IMG/VR virus record: IMGVR_UViG_3300042448_001136
Coordinates: 1 to 59,222 of that record
DNA length: 59,222 nt
Origin: a virus
Strand: one strand, 5' to 3'
Under the pieces are notes generated by a model. It made no database searches. It saw nothing but the letters and a program-made list of their open reading frames with translations, and was not told where the DNA came from. Both the position numbers and the translations under genes were made by a program. How positions within the stretch are numbered: the first letter of the stretch is position 1; the number at the start of each line of letters is the position of its first letter. Positions 1 to 7,750 of the stretch are shown one piece after another.

Positions 1-2
1 AG

Positions 3-902
3 ATGCGTGGGTATATCTACCGGCGCGGAAATGGTCTTTTTTACCTTTGCCACAACTGTGGTGAGAGTATGTCTCTTGGTAATTTTATCAAGCGACTTGA
101 TGGTACCATCCACAAAGAATATGTCCTGGAAAAATACAAGTCCGGTGAATATAATGGCGTAGCAACTCGCCGAACGCTGTTTGATGTTCCTGTGACGCGA
201 TTTGGTAAGGTAGAGAAAAAGATTTTTGATAATGCTGAACGATGTGATAAACTATCCGCCCAGCATTTCTGTGTTTCCTATCTGAAGAATCGCAAGATTC
301 CACTTGAGCATTACAAGAACCTATACTTCACTGCAAACTACAAAAAGTTCTGTGATGAGGTGTATCCTGAGCATGGCAAAGATAAGATCACGGCTGATGC
401 AAGGCTAATCATACCATTCTATGATTCGTATAATGCACTAATCGGTGTCTCAGGTCGTGCGTTAGTGACTGCTGACTACAAGTTGCGCTATGTCACCATC
501 AAGACAAATACCAGCGAAAACAAACTAATCTATGGCCTGGATCGCATAGATATATCTCAACTCATAAAGATTGTTGAAGGACCGATTGACTCGTTGTTCT
601 TGAACAATTGTGTTGGCTCTGGAGATTCCAGTTTGTCCATCACCGCAAAGCAATTGAATGCTGAAAAGACTGTCCTGATATATGACAATGAGCCGAGAAA
701 TAAGGAAATTGTCAATCTGATGGGCGATGCAATCAAGCAGGGTCATAACATCGTTGTATGGCCCGACACCGTAGAGGGCAAAGATATCAATGAAATGGTC
801 ATGAACGGGATATCACCTGATGAAATAGAAGATATCATAAGTAATAACACCTTCAAGGGTATTGAAGCACAAATCAATTATAATTATTGGAAGAAAATAT
901 AA
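3..902 (+). CDS. DNA primase, TOPRIM domain (5' partial)
   Basis: Replicative primase that makes RNA primers at the fork; the window cuts off its start. Near the visible N-terminus is one zinc-ribbon pair (LCHNCGESMS); its partner pair would lie upstream, so the true start is outside the window. The TOPRIM core shows as KIVEGPIDSLFLNN (about residue 192) and VLIYDNEPRN (about 224), carrying the acidic metal-binding residues. There is no helicase domain, so it resembles T4 gp61-type primases rather than the T7 fusion. ThyX follows after one base. Family is secure, exact subtype less so. Confidence 0.85.
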   Translation: MRGYIYRRGNGLFYLCHNCGESMSLGNFIKRLDGTIHKEYVLEKYKSGEYNGVATRRTLFDVPVTRFGKVEKKIFDNAERCDKLSAQHFCVSYLKNRKIPLEHYKNLYFTANYKKFCDEVYPEHGKDKITADARLIIPFYDSYNALIGVSGRALVTADYKLRYVTIKTNTSENKLIYGLDRIDISQLIKIVEGPIDSLFLNNCVGSGDSSLSITAKQLNAEKTVLIYDNEPRNKEIVNLMGDAIKQGHNIVVWPDTVEGKDINEMVMNGISPDEIEDIISNNTFKGIEAQINYNYWKKI

Positions 903-903
903 A

Positions 904-1572
904 ATGAAAGCGCGACTGATTAGCTACAGTAAACCATCCCGAGACATTGCCAGTGAAGGCTTGTATGACATGCAAGAACTAATTGCATTTTGTGCAAGAG
1001 TATCAAATCCTGCAAACCAACTGAACACAGAAACCTCCGCAAAGCTGATCAATTACTTGGTCAAGAATAAGCACTGGAGTCCTCTTGAAATGGTGTCTGC
1101 ATGTGTTGAAGTTGAAACTACCCGCGATATCGCCCGACAGATTTTGCGCCATCGTTCATTCTCGTTTCAGGAGTTTAGCCAACGATATGCTGATCCAACC
1201 AAGGATCTAGATTTTGTATTCCGTGAAGCAAGACTGCAAGACTTGAAGAATCGTCAAAACTCAATTGAAACTGATGATCTTGCACTGAATGCTAAGTGGA
1301 TCGCAATGCAGAATGATGTGATTGAAGCTGCAAAGAAAGCCTATACATGGGCTGTTGAGAATGGTATCGCAAAAGAGCAAGCACGGGCTGTATTGCCTGA
1401 AGGCAACACTGTGTCACGCATGTACATCAATGGCACACTGCGTTCCTTCATTCACTACATAGAAGTCCGCTCTGAAAAAGCAACACAAAAAGAGCATAGA
1501 GAAATCGCAATTGAAATTGCAAAAGTGATCGCTGAGGTATTTCCCTTAGCACATGAGTTCGTATCAAAATAA
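904..1572 (+). CDS. thyX: Flavin-dependent thymidylate synthase ThyX
   Basis: Makes dTMP from dUMP using FAD, NADPH and methylene-THF. The ThyX signature RHRSFSFQEFSQRY (RHR-x7-S-x-R type) lies about residues 80-93, and the C-terminal RSEKATQKEHREIA segment is also typical. Length is 222 aa, normal for the family. A longer reading starts at 862 but overlaps the primase; the ATG at 904 fits family N-termini. It sits between primase and nrdA in a nucleotide-supply block. Confidence 0.95.
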   Translation: MKARLISYSKPSRDIASEGLYDMQELIAFCARVSNPANQLNTETSAKLINYLVKNKHWSPLEMVSACVEVETTRDIARQILRHRSFSFQEFSQRYADPTKDLDFVFREARLQDLKNRQNSIETDDLALNAKWIAMQNDVIEAAKKAYTWAVENGIAKEQARAVLPEGNTVSRMYINGTLRSFIHYIEVRSEKATQKEHREIAIEIAKVIAEVFPLAHEFVSK

Positions 1573-1586
1573 TAACAGGAGACAAG

Positions 1587-3380
1587 ATGGAAAGTATCGT
1601 TCACGATATTAGGGTGGATTATTCTCGGGATAATCTATTTGATGATCTAGGTAGGAAGCGCCTCAAAGAAAGCTACATGAAAGATGAAGAACAGTCACCA
1701 CAGGAGAGATTCGCATTTGTCAGCAAAACTTTTGGATCTAATCAAGAACATGCTCAGAGGTTGTATGAATATTCTTCTAAGCATTGGCTCAGTTATTCTA
1801 CACCTATCCTTTCTTTTGGTCGTAGCCGTAGGGGCTTACCTATTTCTTGCTTTCTACCATATCTCCACGATAGCGCAGAAGGTTTGGTGGATTGCCTCTC
1901 GGAGGTAAATTGGCTGAGTATGCTAGGCGGAGGTATTGGAATTGGACTGGGTATTCGTTCTGCTGATGACAAGTCTACTGGCATTATGCCTCATCTTCGG
2001 ACTTATGATGCATCAAGCCTCGCATATAGGCAGGGCCGTACTCGCCGTGGTTCTTATGCCGCTTATCTTGATATTAGCCATCCAGATATTCCTCTATTTT
2101 TGGATATGAGAAAGCCCACTGGTGATCCTAATATGAGAGCATTGAACTTGCATCATGGTATCAATATCACCGATGACTTCATGCAATTGGTTGAGAAAGC
2201 TATGTTGGATCCAAATGCTGATGACAGTTGGCACTTTCGTGATCCACATGATAATACAATTCGCGACACAGTATCAGCTAAAGAATTGTGGCAACAGGTC
2301 CTTGAAATGCGTATGTTAACTGGTGAGCCATACATTCACTTCATTGACACCAGCAATCGTGAAATGCCTCAGTTCCAAAAAGACTTGGGCTTGAAGATTA
2401 ATCAGTCCAATCTATGCTCAGAAATCATTCTTGCTACGAACAAAGAGCGCACAGCAGTGTGTTGCCTGTCTTCTGTGAATCTGGAATACTATGATGAATG
2501 GAAAGACGATGCGCAATTCATTCGTGATATCGCAGAGATGTTAGACAACGTTTTGCAATACTTCATTGACAATGCACCAGACACCATTGCTAGAGCTAAA
2601 TTCTCAGCTATGCGTGAACGAAGCATTGGCATCGGCGCACTGGGCTTTCATGCATTCTTGCAGAAAAAAGGAATTGCATTTGAAGGTGTAATGGCTAAAT
2701 CTTACAACATTCAGATTTTTAAGAACATCCATGCAAAGGGCGATATTGCTAATCTTGAGTTGGGTAAAGAGCGTGGTGAAGCGCCAGATGCCACAGGTAC
2801 AGGTCGCAGATTTAGTCACATGTGGGCTATTGCACCAAATGCATCATCGTCCATCATCATGGGTAATACGTCACCATCTATTGAGCCATATCGCGCAAAT
2901 GCATATCGTCAAGATACATTAAGTGGTTCTTCACTGAACAAGAATCGTTGGTTGGACAAGATCATTCAGAAAGAAGCTGAGAGTCATACAAATGGTTGGG
3001 CTGATGAAGTTTGGTCTTCAATTATCGCTAACGATGGCTCAGTACAACACCTAACATGGATGAGTGAGAATGATCGTGAAGTGTTCAAGACTTCTATGGA
3101 GATTGATCAGCGTTGGGTCATTGAACACGCCTCAGATAGACAGCAATATATTGATCAAGCACAGAGTTTGAATCTTTTCTTCCGACCAGATGCACACATC
3201 AAGTATATCCATGCTTGCCACTTCTTAGCATGGAAACGTGGACTGAAGACCCTGTACTATTGCCGCAGTGAGAAACTGGCTAAAGCAGATAAAGTATCAA
3301 AGCGCATTGAGCGTGAAATCATCAAAGAATTGGACTTGAGTGCAATCATTGGTGGTGATGAATGCCTAGCTTGCCAATAA
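1587..3380 (+). CDS. nrdA: Ribonucleoside-diphosphate reductase large subunit
   Basis: Catalytic alpha subunit of class I ribonucleotide reductase, reducing NDPs to dNDPs. Visible features: PISCFLP (first redox cysteine), NLCSEI (Asn-Cys-Glu radical site), AVCCLSSVNLE (second redox cysteine), and a C-terminal DECLACQ tail for thioredoxin exchange. At 597 aa it is shorter than the usual 750 or so and has no N-terminal ATP cone, so dATP feedback inhibition is probably absent. AGGAG sits before the ATG. The thioredoxin-like gene (4456) and nrdB (4698) follow in the same cassette. Confidence 0.95.
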   Translation: MESIVHDIRVDYSRDNLFDDLGRKRLKESYMKDEEQSPQERFAFVSKTFGSNQEHAQRLYEYSSKHWLSYSTPILSFGRSRRGLPISCFLPYLHDSAEGLVDCLSEVNWLSMLGGGIGIGLGIRSADDKSTGIMPHLRTYDASSLAYRQGRTRRGSYAAYLDISHPDIPLFLDMRKPTGDPNMRALNLHHGINITDDFMQLVEKAMLDPNADDSWHFRDPHDNTIRDTVSAKELWQQVLEMRMLTGEPYIHFIDTSNREMPQFQKDLGLKINQSNLCSEIILATNKERTAVCCLSSVNLEYYDEWKDDAQFIRDIAEMLDNVLQYFIDNAPDTIARAKFSAMRERSIGIGALGFHAFLQKKGIAFEGVMAKSYNIQIFKNIHAKGDIANLELGKERGEAPDATGTGRRFSHMWAIAPNASSSIIMGNTSPSIEPYRANAYRQDTLSGSSLNKNRWLDKIIQKEAESHTNGWADEVWSSIIANDGSVQHLTWMSENDREVFKTSMEIDQRWVIEHASDRQQYIDQAQSLNLFFRPDAHIKYIHACHFLAWKRGLKTLYYCRSEKLAKADKVSKRIEREIIKELDLSAIIGGDECLACQ

Positions 3381-3381
3381 T

Positions 3382-4020
3382 ATGTCACACATAATCGCAA
3401 ATTTACCCACAGTCAAGTGTTTCATTCGCAGAGAATACCTTTATGATTTTCAAAAAGGATTCGGTGAGCTTGTTCCTTGCTGGTGGGTTAGTGTAAAATC
3501 ACTGAGAGGTCAAGCATTTCGTATAGAATCGTATTTGAATGAATATGGCGCACTATACGACAAGTTACCTATCAGTGCGTACTGCTGGAAACCAATTGAA
3601 GGTGAGCCATTACCATTGGACCACTTGCAATTGTGGGACTGTTTGAGTTATGATATCACTATATTGAAGAAAGCACAGCTTCAATCAATGAAATGTAAAT
3701 TCAAAACAAAGTCTGGTGGTTGGATGTATGGTGAATATATGTTTACTGTAGATTCAGCACATCCAGATTTCAATATTATAGACACTGGTATGTCTGAAGA
3801 CGTTGAAGACCATAAGTCCTACAATTTCATCAAGTGCGATAATGGTCAATTTGCATGTCAGCCCAACAATAGAATGATTGTGTTTGAACCATCGAGTAAT
3901 CCTCGTGAATTAAAATATCCAGACTTTAAAGTAGCAACAAGAAAATGGTCTGTTGAAACTGAGGCTAAATGGGCTTTAGGTGATACTGATACCTTCATGT
4001 ATGAAAGAACAGAAAAATGA
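3382..4020 (+). CDS. Conserved phage protein of unknown function, in nrd cassette
   Basis: 212 aa, Trp- and Tyr-rich and probably globular, with no signal peptide or membrane segment. It starts one base after the nrdA stop and overlaps the thermonuclease start by four bases, so it is translationally coupled. I do not recognise the family. Its position between nrdA and nrdB suggests a role in nucleotide supply, but nothing in the sequence proves this. Confidence 0.7.
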   Translation: MSHIIANLPTVKCFIRREYLYDFQKGFGELVPCWWVSVKSLRGQAFRIESYLNEYGALYDKLPISAYCWKPIEGEPLPLDHLQLWDCLSYDITILKKAQLQSMKCKFKTKSGGWMYGEYMFTVDSAHPDFNIIDTGMSEDVEDHKSYNFIKCDNGQFACQPNNRMIVFEPSSNPRELKYPDFKVATRKWSVETEAKWALGDTDTFMYERTEK

Positions 4021-4454
4021 AAAAAGTAATAATCGGTGCTATTCTAGCACTAACAGCAATCGCAAGTTTTGCACAAAAAGAAAAGGCTGGTGTTGCATAT
4101 GATGCAGTATTAACCAGAGTAATTGATGGCGACACCGTAGCATTTCAAGCTAATTGGTTGCCAGATCCACTGAAAAAGGAACTGAGCATCCGTGTGTTTG
4201 GTGTTGATACACCCGAGAAAGGCCATCGTGCGGCCTGCCCAAGTGAAGATGCACGTGGACAAGCGGCAACAGCATTCACGAAAGTGCAAATCAATGGGGC
4301 ACAGAAACGCCAAGTTGTGTTGATGGCTTGGGACAAATATGGTGGTCGTGTCTTGGGTGACATTTTACTTGACGGTAAGAGCCTGCGTCAAATGTTGATC
4401 ATAAATGGCTTTGCCCGTGAGTACTACGGTGAAGCCAAAACATCATGGTGCTGA
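4017..4454 (+). CDS. Secreted thermonuclease-like nuclease (SNase fold)
   Basis: Staphylococcal-nuclease-fold phosphodiesterase. The first 19 residues (MKKVIIGAILALTAIASFA) are a signal peptide with AxA-type cleavage, so the enzyme should be exported to the periplasm. Motifs: TRVIDGDTV (Ca-binding Asp), RVFGVDTPE (catalytic Arg and Asp) and DKYGGRVLGDI (second catalytic Arg). 145 aa, compact for the family. It could degrade host or competing DNA in the periplasm; that role is inferred. It overlaps the upstream gene by four bases. Confidence 0.85.
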   Translation: MKKVIIGAILALTAIASFAQKEKAGVAYDAVLTRVIDGDTVAFQANWLPDPLKKELSIRVFGVDTPEKGHRAACPSEDARGQAATAFTKVQINGAQKRQVVLMAWDKYGGRVLGDILLDGKSLRQMLIINGFAREYYGEAKTSWC

Positions 4455-4455
4455 T

Positions 4456-4701
4456 ATGAGAAAAGTATTGAGATTTACAGCATCATGGTGCCAACCATGC
4501 AAAGCCATGGCCAAGTTGATGGAAGATATTGACACCAATCTGCCAATTGAAGTGATTGACATTGATGAGCGGTCAGAATTGGCAGTTGATTATGGTATCA
4601 GATCAGTTCCTACGCTGGTGATGATTGATGAAAATATTGAAGTTCGTAGGATGGTCGGCCTGGTGACAAAAGATAAATTAGAAAATTGGATAAAAGAATG
4701 A
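4456..4701 (+). CDS. Thioredoxin-like protein
   Basis: 81 aa thioredoxin fold with active site FTASWCQPCKAM near residue 10 and the cis-proline loop RSVPTLV. It is probably the electron donor that re-reduces the phage NrdA C-terminal cysteines. Start chosen at ATG 4456, right after the nuclease stop; a start at 4405 would be buried in the upstream gene. Its stop overlaps the nrdB ATG (ATGA). Confidence 0.9.
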   Translation: MRKVLRFTASWCQPCKAMAKLMEDIDTNLPIEVIDIDERSELAVDYGIRSVPTLVMIDENIEVRRMVGLVTKDKLENWIKE

Positions 4702-5684
4702 CAAAGAAAAATGTAGAATCAAAACTGACTGATGAACGTAGTTCGTTCAAACCATTTTCTTATCCTTGGGCATATGATGCATGGCTGAAACATGAGCAGA
4801 GCCACTGGCTGCACACCGAGGTGCCGATGATGGAGGACGTCAAGGACTGGAAGAAACGCCTTACTGTAGATGAAAAGAAGTTTCTCACAAATATCTTTCG
4901 ATTCTTTACACAGGGTGACATTGATGTTGCTGGCGGTTATGTGAAGAATTATCTTCCATACTTTCCACAGCCAGAAGTTCGTATGATGTTGCTGGGCTTC
5001 GCAGCCCGCGAAGCATTGCATGTGGCTGCATACAGTCACTTGATTGAAACTCTTGGATTGCCAGAAACAACCTATAACGAATTCTTAGCATATCAAGAAA
5101 TGAAAGACAAGCATGACTATTTGCTAGACATTTCAAACAAGAATGGTACAAAGGAGAACACAGCAAGACACATTGCGGTGTTCAGTGCATTCACTGAAGG
5201 TATGCAGTTGTTCAGTTCATTCATTATGTTGTTGAACTTCCCTCGCCATGGTAAGATGAAAGGCATGGGTCAAATTGTTACTTGGTCTATCGTTGATGAA
5301 ACGATGCATGCCGAGAACATGATGAAGCTCTTCAAGACATACATCGGCGAGAATCCAGAGATATGGAACGATGAACTTAAAAGCTCCATTTATACCATCG
5401 CTGAGAAAATGGTAGAATTGGAAGACAGATTCATTGATCTAGCTTTCGGTATCGCAGAGATGGAAGGCCTGACCAAAGATGAGTTGAAGAAATACATCCG
5501 ATACATCGCTGATCGCAGATTGATTGGCTTGGGTATGAAAGGTATATTCAAGGTCAAGAAGAATCCATTGCCATGGGTTGAAGAGATGATCAATGCTCCT
5601 ACGCATACCAACTTCTTTGAGAATCGGAGCACAGACTACGCTAAGGGTGCATTGTCCGGCACCTGGGATGATGTTTGGGCATAA
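4698..5684 (+). CDS. nrdB: Ribonucleoside-diphosphate reductase small subunit
   Basis: Beta subunit carrying the di-iron tyrosyl radical. Metal ligands are visible in REALHVAAYSHL (Glu-x2-His, then the radical Tyr at the E. coli Y122 position) and VDETMHAENMM (second Glu-x2-His); the first Asp is in GDIDVAGG. The radical Tyr is present, so this is not the Phe-bearing class Ic. 328 aa from ATG 4698; a TTG at 4686 is in frame but lies inside the thioredoxin gene. An intrinsic terminator follows at 5698. Confidence 0.95.
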   Translation: MTKKNVESKLTDERSSFKPFSYPWAYDAWLKHEQSHWLHTEVPMMEDVKDWKKRLTVDEKKFLTNIFRFFTQGDIDVAGGYVKNYLPYFPQPEVRMMLLGFAAREALHVAAYSHLIETLGLPETTYNEFLAYQEMKDKHDYLLDISNKNGTKENTARHIAVFSAFTEGMQLFSSFIMLLNFPRHGKMKGMGQIVTWSIVDETMHAENMMKLFKTYIGENPEIWNDELKSSIYTIAEKMVELEDRFIDLAFGIAEMEGLTKDELKKYIRYIADRRLIGLGMKGIFKVKKNPLPWVEEMINAPTHTNFFENRSTDYAKGALSGTWDDVWA

Positions 5685-5697
5685 GGTAAAAATGACC

Positions 5698-5723
5698 AGG
5701 GCAGCTTTACAATTGCCCTATTT
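5698..5723 (+). terminator. Intrinsic terminator after nrdB, containing a -35 box
   Basis: AGGGCA (5698-5703) pairs with TGCCCT (5714-5719), followed by ATTTTG. The ten-base loop holds TTTACA, the -35 element of the next promoter. Confidence 0.7.
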
Positions 5724-5734
5724 TGTATTATAAT
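5706..5734 (+). promoter_or_regulatory. Sigma70-type promoter inside terminator
   Basis: TTTACA (5706-5711), 17 bp spacer, TATAAT (5729-5734). The expected start point is about 5741, only three bases before the ATG at 5744, so the mRNA would be almost leaderless. Confidence 0.7.
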
Positions 5735-5743
5735 GGAGTCACT

Positions 5744-6016
5744 ATGACACTAAACAAAAAACTTCAAGAACTAGCGAAAGACGCTGGATTTCTATTCTGG
5801 GCTGATGAACCATATGGTCCTGGTCCAGATAACATTGACTGGTCTTCAATGTATGATGAACAACTTCAAGGTCTCTATGACAGGATGCTTGAGGAAGTTA
5901 TTCAGACAGTTGAGGAATCATGCAAAAAGAAAACATTTACCACATATGATCATGGCATGATTGGTGGCGTCAAAAAACAAATCATTGACGATCTAATAAA
6001 AGAGTTTGGTAAATGA
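5744..6016 (+). CDS. Small early protein, unknown
   Basis: 90 aa, acidic, starting MTLNKKLQELAKDAG. Start chosen at ATG 5744 behind GGAG. The promoter's -10 box ends ten bases upstream, so the SD may lie outside the transcript. The N-terminus loosely resembles the MNERI family found in the leftward region (MNxRIxxLAxxAG). Function unknown. Confidence 0.7.
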   Translation: MTLNKKLQELAKDAGFLFWADEPYGPGPDNIDWSSMYDEQLQGLYDRMLEEVIQTVEESCKKKTFTTYDHGMIGGVKKQIIDDLIKEFGK

Positions 6017-6091
6017 TATCGCTCATCATAGCATTTTTTAGAAAAATGATGTATACTGACTGTACTGGTGATTGTAATCAAGGAAGAAAGT

Positions 6092-6337
6092 GTGACTGCA
6101 AAAATGAAGCTAATCGATCTAATCCGCGAACTTGAAGACCTCTATTACTCTTATGATGAAGAGTACCACTCAGTGATGGGTGAACCAGAAATTATGATTG
6201 ACACCTTTGATTTGGTTGGTGATCACAAATTTGAGTATGCTGGCTTTGGGCCAGAGATTTATATTGACAAAACCGCCGATGGCGTGTATGACGTAATTCG
6301 TGCATTCAAAACAAAGGAAGAAGAAAATGGTAACTGA
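6092..6337 (+). CDS. Small acidic phage protein, unknown
   Basis: About 81 aa, rich in Asp, Glu and Tyr, with segment MKLIDLIRELEDLYY; a conserved small phage protein type of unknown role. AAGGAAG at 6080-6086 best fits a GTG start at 6092; an ATG at 6104 is the alternative. The end overlaps the next gene. Confidence 0.6.
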   Translation: MTAKMKLIDLIRELEDLYYSYDEEYHSVMGEPEIMIDTFDLVGDHKFEYAGFGPEIYIDKTADGVYDVIRAFKTKEEENGN

Positions 6338-6503
6338 AGTTAAACAAGAAAAAGTAAAAGAATTGGATCGCAAAGCTATCCAGATCGCAGCATCAAGCAC
6401 CAACACAGGGCAGGTGATTCTGTTTGCATTATGTAGTGATGGCACGATTCATATGACACGCCCAACAAGTGATATTGGCTGGGCCCAAGTTAAAAAGCTA
6501 TGA
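6327..6503 (+). CDS. Small phage protein, unknown
   Basis: 58 aa. The C-terminal half reads as a short beta sheet (VILFALCSDGTIHMTRP). ATG 6327 has AAGGAAGAAG just upstream. The stop shares bases with the start of the membrane gene at 6500. Unknown function. Confidence 0.65.
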   Translation: MVTEVKQEKVKELDRKAIQIAASSTNTGQVILFALCSDGTIHMTRPTSDIGWAQVKKL

Positions 6504-6652
6504 ATAAAACTACAATTAGTATTGCTATACTGATATACAATTTTATGATTGTCGCGGGCACTGCTTGGCTTGTTGCTGTACATGACTGGTCCGGTTGGTG
6601 GTTCTTACTGACCGTTGCAATCATGATGCATCTCAGAGGTAAAGATGAATGA
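6500..6652 (+). CDS. Small membrane protein (two TM)
   Basis: 50 aa: TM1 about residues 6-27, TM2 about 31-45, tail HLRGKDE. It overlaps the previous stop and the next start, so it is tightly coupled. Too hydrophobic and regular to be chance, but no family recognised. Confidence 0.6.
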   Translation: MNKTTISIAILIYNFMIVAGTAWLVAVHDWSGWWFLLTVAIMMHLRGKDE

Positions 6653-6938
6653 TGTGACGTTCACTTCATATGACTATCCCATCGGTGGCAAAATGGTTGT
6701 TGGAACACACACCATGTCTGAGATGGAAGCAATTGATATGATGGACACTATTGGTGGCAAAGAAAGAATAAAAGAGTCTTTGATTACTCAATTAGCCAGT
6801 TATATGCTAGAAAACAAACTAGCTGAGTTTACTATGACTGAAGACCATGCCCGCGCTACTCGCACCTTTCGTGTTCGTGCATACCTAGCACCAAATGATC
6901 AGGTGAAAATTCTACGTACCGCTTATAAGATTGATTGA
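6645..6938 (+). CDS. Conserved phage protein, unknown
   Basis: 97 aa, mixed alpha/beta, beginning MNDVTFTSYDYPIGG. It overlaps the membrane gene by eight bases and ends one base before ATG 6940. No recognisable motif. Confidence 0.65.
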   Translation: MNDVTFTSYDYPIGGKMVVGTHTMSEMEAIDMMDTIGGKERIKESLITQLASYMLENKLAEFTMTEDHARATRTFRVRAYLAPNDQVKILRTAYKID

Positions 6939-6939
6939 T

Positions 6940-7140
6940 ATGAATAAATCTGCACTGACACAAGTACAAGACCTAGGATGGTATGTACGTGATATGCACA
7001 ATGATGGCTTCACACAATTTGAAGCCAAGAAAAAATTATACCAGATTTTGTGGGAAGCACAACACCAGCTTGAAAAATCACCACAATTTGTGGGTGAAAC
7101 TGAGTGGCTGCAAGAGCAACGATTAGACTCGGTAGTCTAG
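6940..7140 (+). CDS. Small helical protein, unknown
   Basis: 66 aa, Gln- and Lys-rich, predicted helical. Start ATG 6940 lies just past the upstream TGA. Ends before a promoter at 7151. Unknown function. Confidence 0.6.
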   Translation: MNKSALTQVQDLGWYVRDMHNDGFTQFEAKKKLYQILWEAQHQLEKSPQFVGETEWLQEQRLDSVV

Positions 7141-7150
7141 TAAAACCATG

Positions 7151-7179
7151 TTGCAATACAGCATTTTCTGATATATAAT
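7151..7179 (+). promoter_or_regulatory. Sigma70-type promoter
   Basis: TTGCAA (7151-7156), 17 bp, TATAAT (7174-7179); upstream of the small genes at 7217 and 7301. Confidence 0.55.
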
Positions 7180-7216
7180 TGTATGGTGTTGCTCACTAAT
7201 GAGGTCACCATATAAC

Positions 7217-7291
7217 ATGCTAAAAACAATTCTATCAACAATCGCTGAGATACGAGCACTATTCAGCAAAGCGCCAATCGCTTCACAATAA
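7217..7291 (+). CDS. 24-residue peptide, possible leader gene
   Basis: Reads MLKTILSTIAEIRALFSKAP then IASQ, amphipathic. It lies between the 7151 promoter and the gene at 7301, ten bases before that gene's SD region. No clear SD of its own. Could be a real micro-protein or chance. Confidence 0.35.
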   Translation: MLKTILSTIAEIRALFSKAPIASQ

Positions 7292-7300
7292 GGATACAAA

Positions 7301-7513
7301 ATGGACAATACTAAATTCAAAGAACTAGCACTTGCTGCTATTGAAATCAATTCAACTGCTACACACGCAGGCATTGATGCACTGAAGAAATTTGCAGGTA
7401 CTGAATATGCTACATACTTACATGGACTAACCAATGTAGCAGACGAAATTACCAAGAATGCAAGAAAAATCATCGAAGGCTCGCAGCTTGCTTTTGCAGG
7501 AAATAAGAAGTAA
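7301..7513 (+). CDS. Small helical protein, weakly phasin-like
   Basis: 70 aa, all-helical, Ala-rich, with segment LHGLTNVADEITKNARKI that loosely recalls phasin-type granule-surface helices. AAGGA precedes the ATG. The phasin resemblance is only pattern-level; phasins would fit a PHA-storing betaproteobacterial host. Treat the name as a hypothesis. Confidence 0.55.
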   Translation: MDNTKFKELALAAIEINSTATHAGIDALKKFAGTEYATYLHGLTNVADEITKNARKIIEGSQLAFAGNKK

Positions 7514-7709
7514 CACATCATACTTCCAGCCTGCGCTAAAGAACGGATGGATTATAAAATTCTCCGTTCACAAAAATTCCGATATTCTATTGATCATTGT
7601 GTCTAAGTACACGGGACAGACATTCTTACGGTACTTCACTGAAGAGGATGATGCCGTGAAATTCATCAACATGATAACGATGTTGGATCCAACTGTTTTA
7701 TCTGTATAA
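7488..7709 (+). CDS. Small protein, unknown; start uncertain
   Basis: About 73 aa. The body (WIIKFSVHKNSDILLIIVSK, then YTGQTFLRYF) looks like a beta sheet plus helix. No ATG exists after the previous gene: possible starts are TTG 7488, TTG 7494 or ATG 7458. The C-terminus runs to within two bases of the late promoter at 7705, which overlaps its stop. Confidence 0.5.
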   Translation: MLLQEIRSNTSYFQPALKNGWIIKFSVHKNSDILLIIVSKYTGQTFLRYFTEEDDAVKFINMITMLDPTVLSV

Positions 7710-7712
7710 ATA
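7705..7712 (+). promoter_or_regulatory. T4-type late promoter TATAAATA
   Basis: Exact T4 late consensus, 39 bp upstream of the tail-fibre ATG at 7751, with AGGAG in the leader. It marks the switch from early to structural genes. Confidence 0.75.
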
Positions 7713-7750
7713 AGAGATAATAAACATAGTATTGCACAGGAGATTATGTA

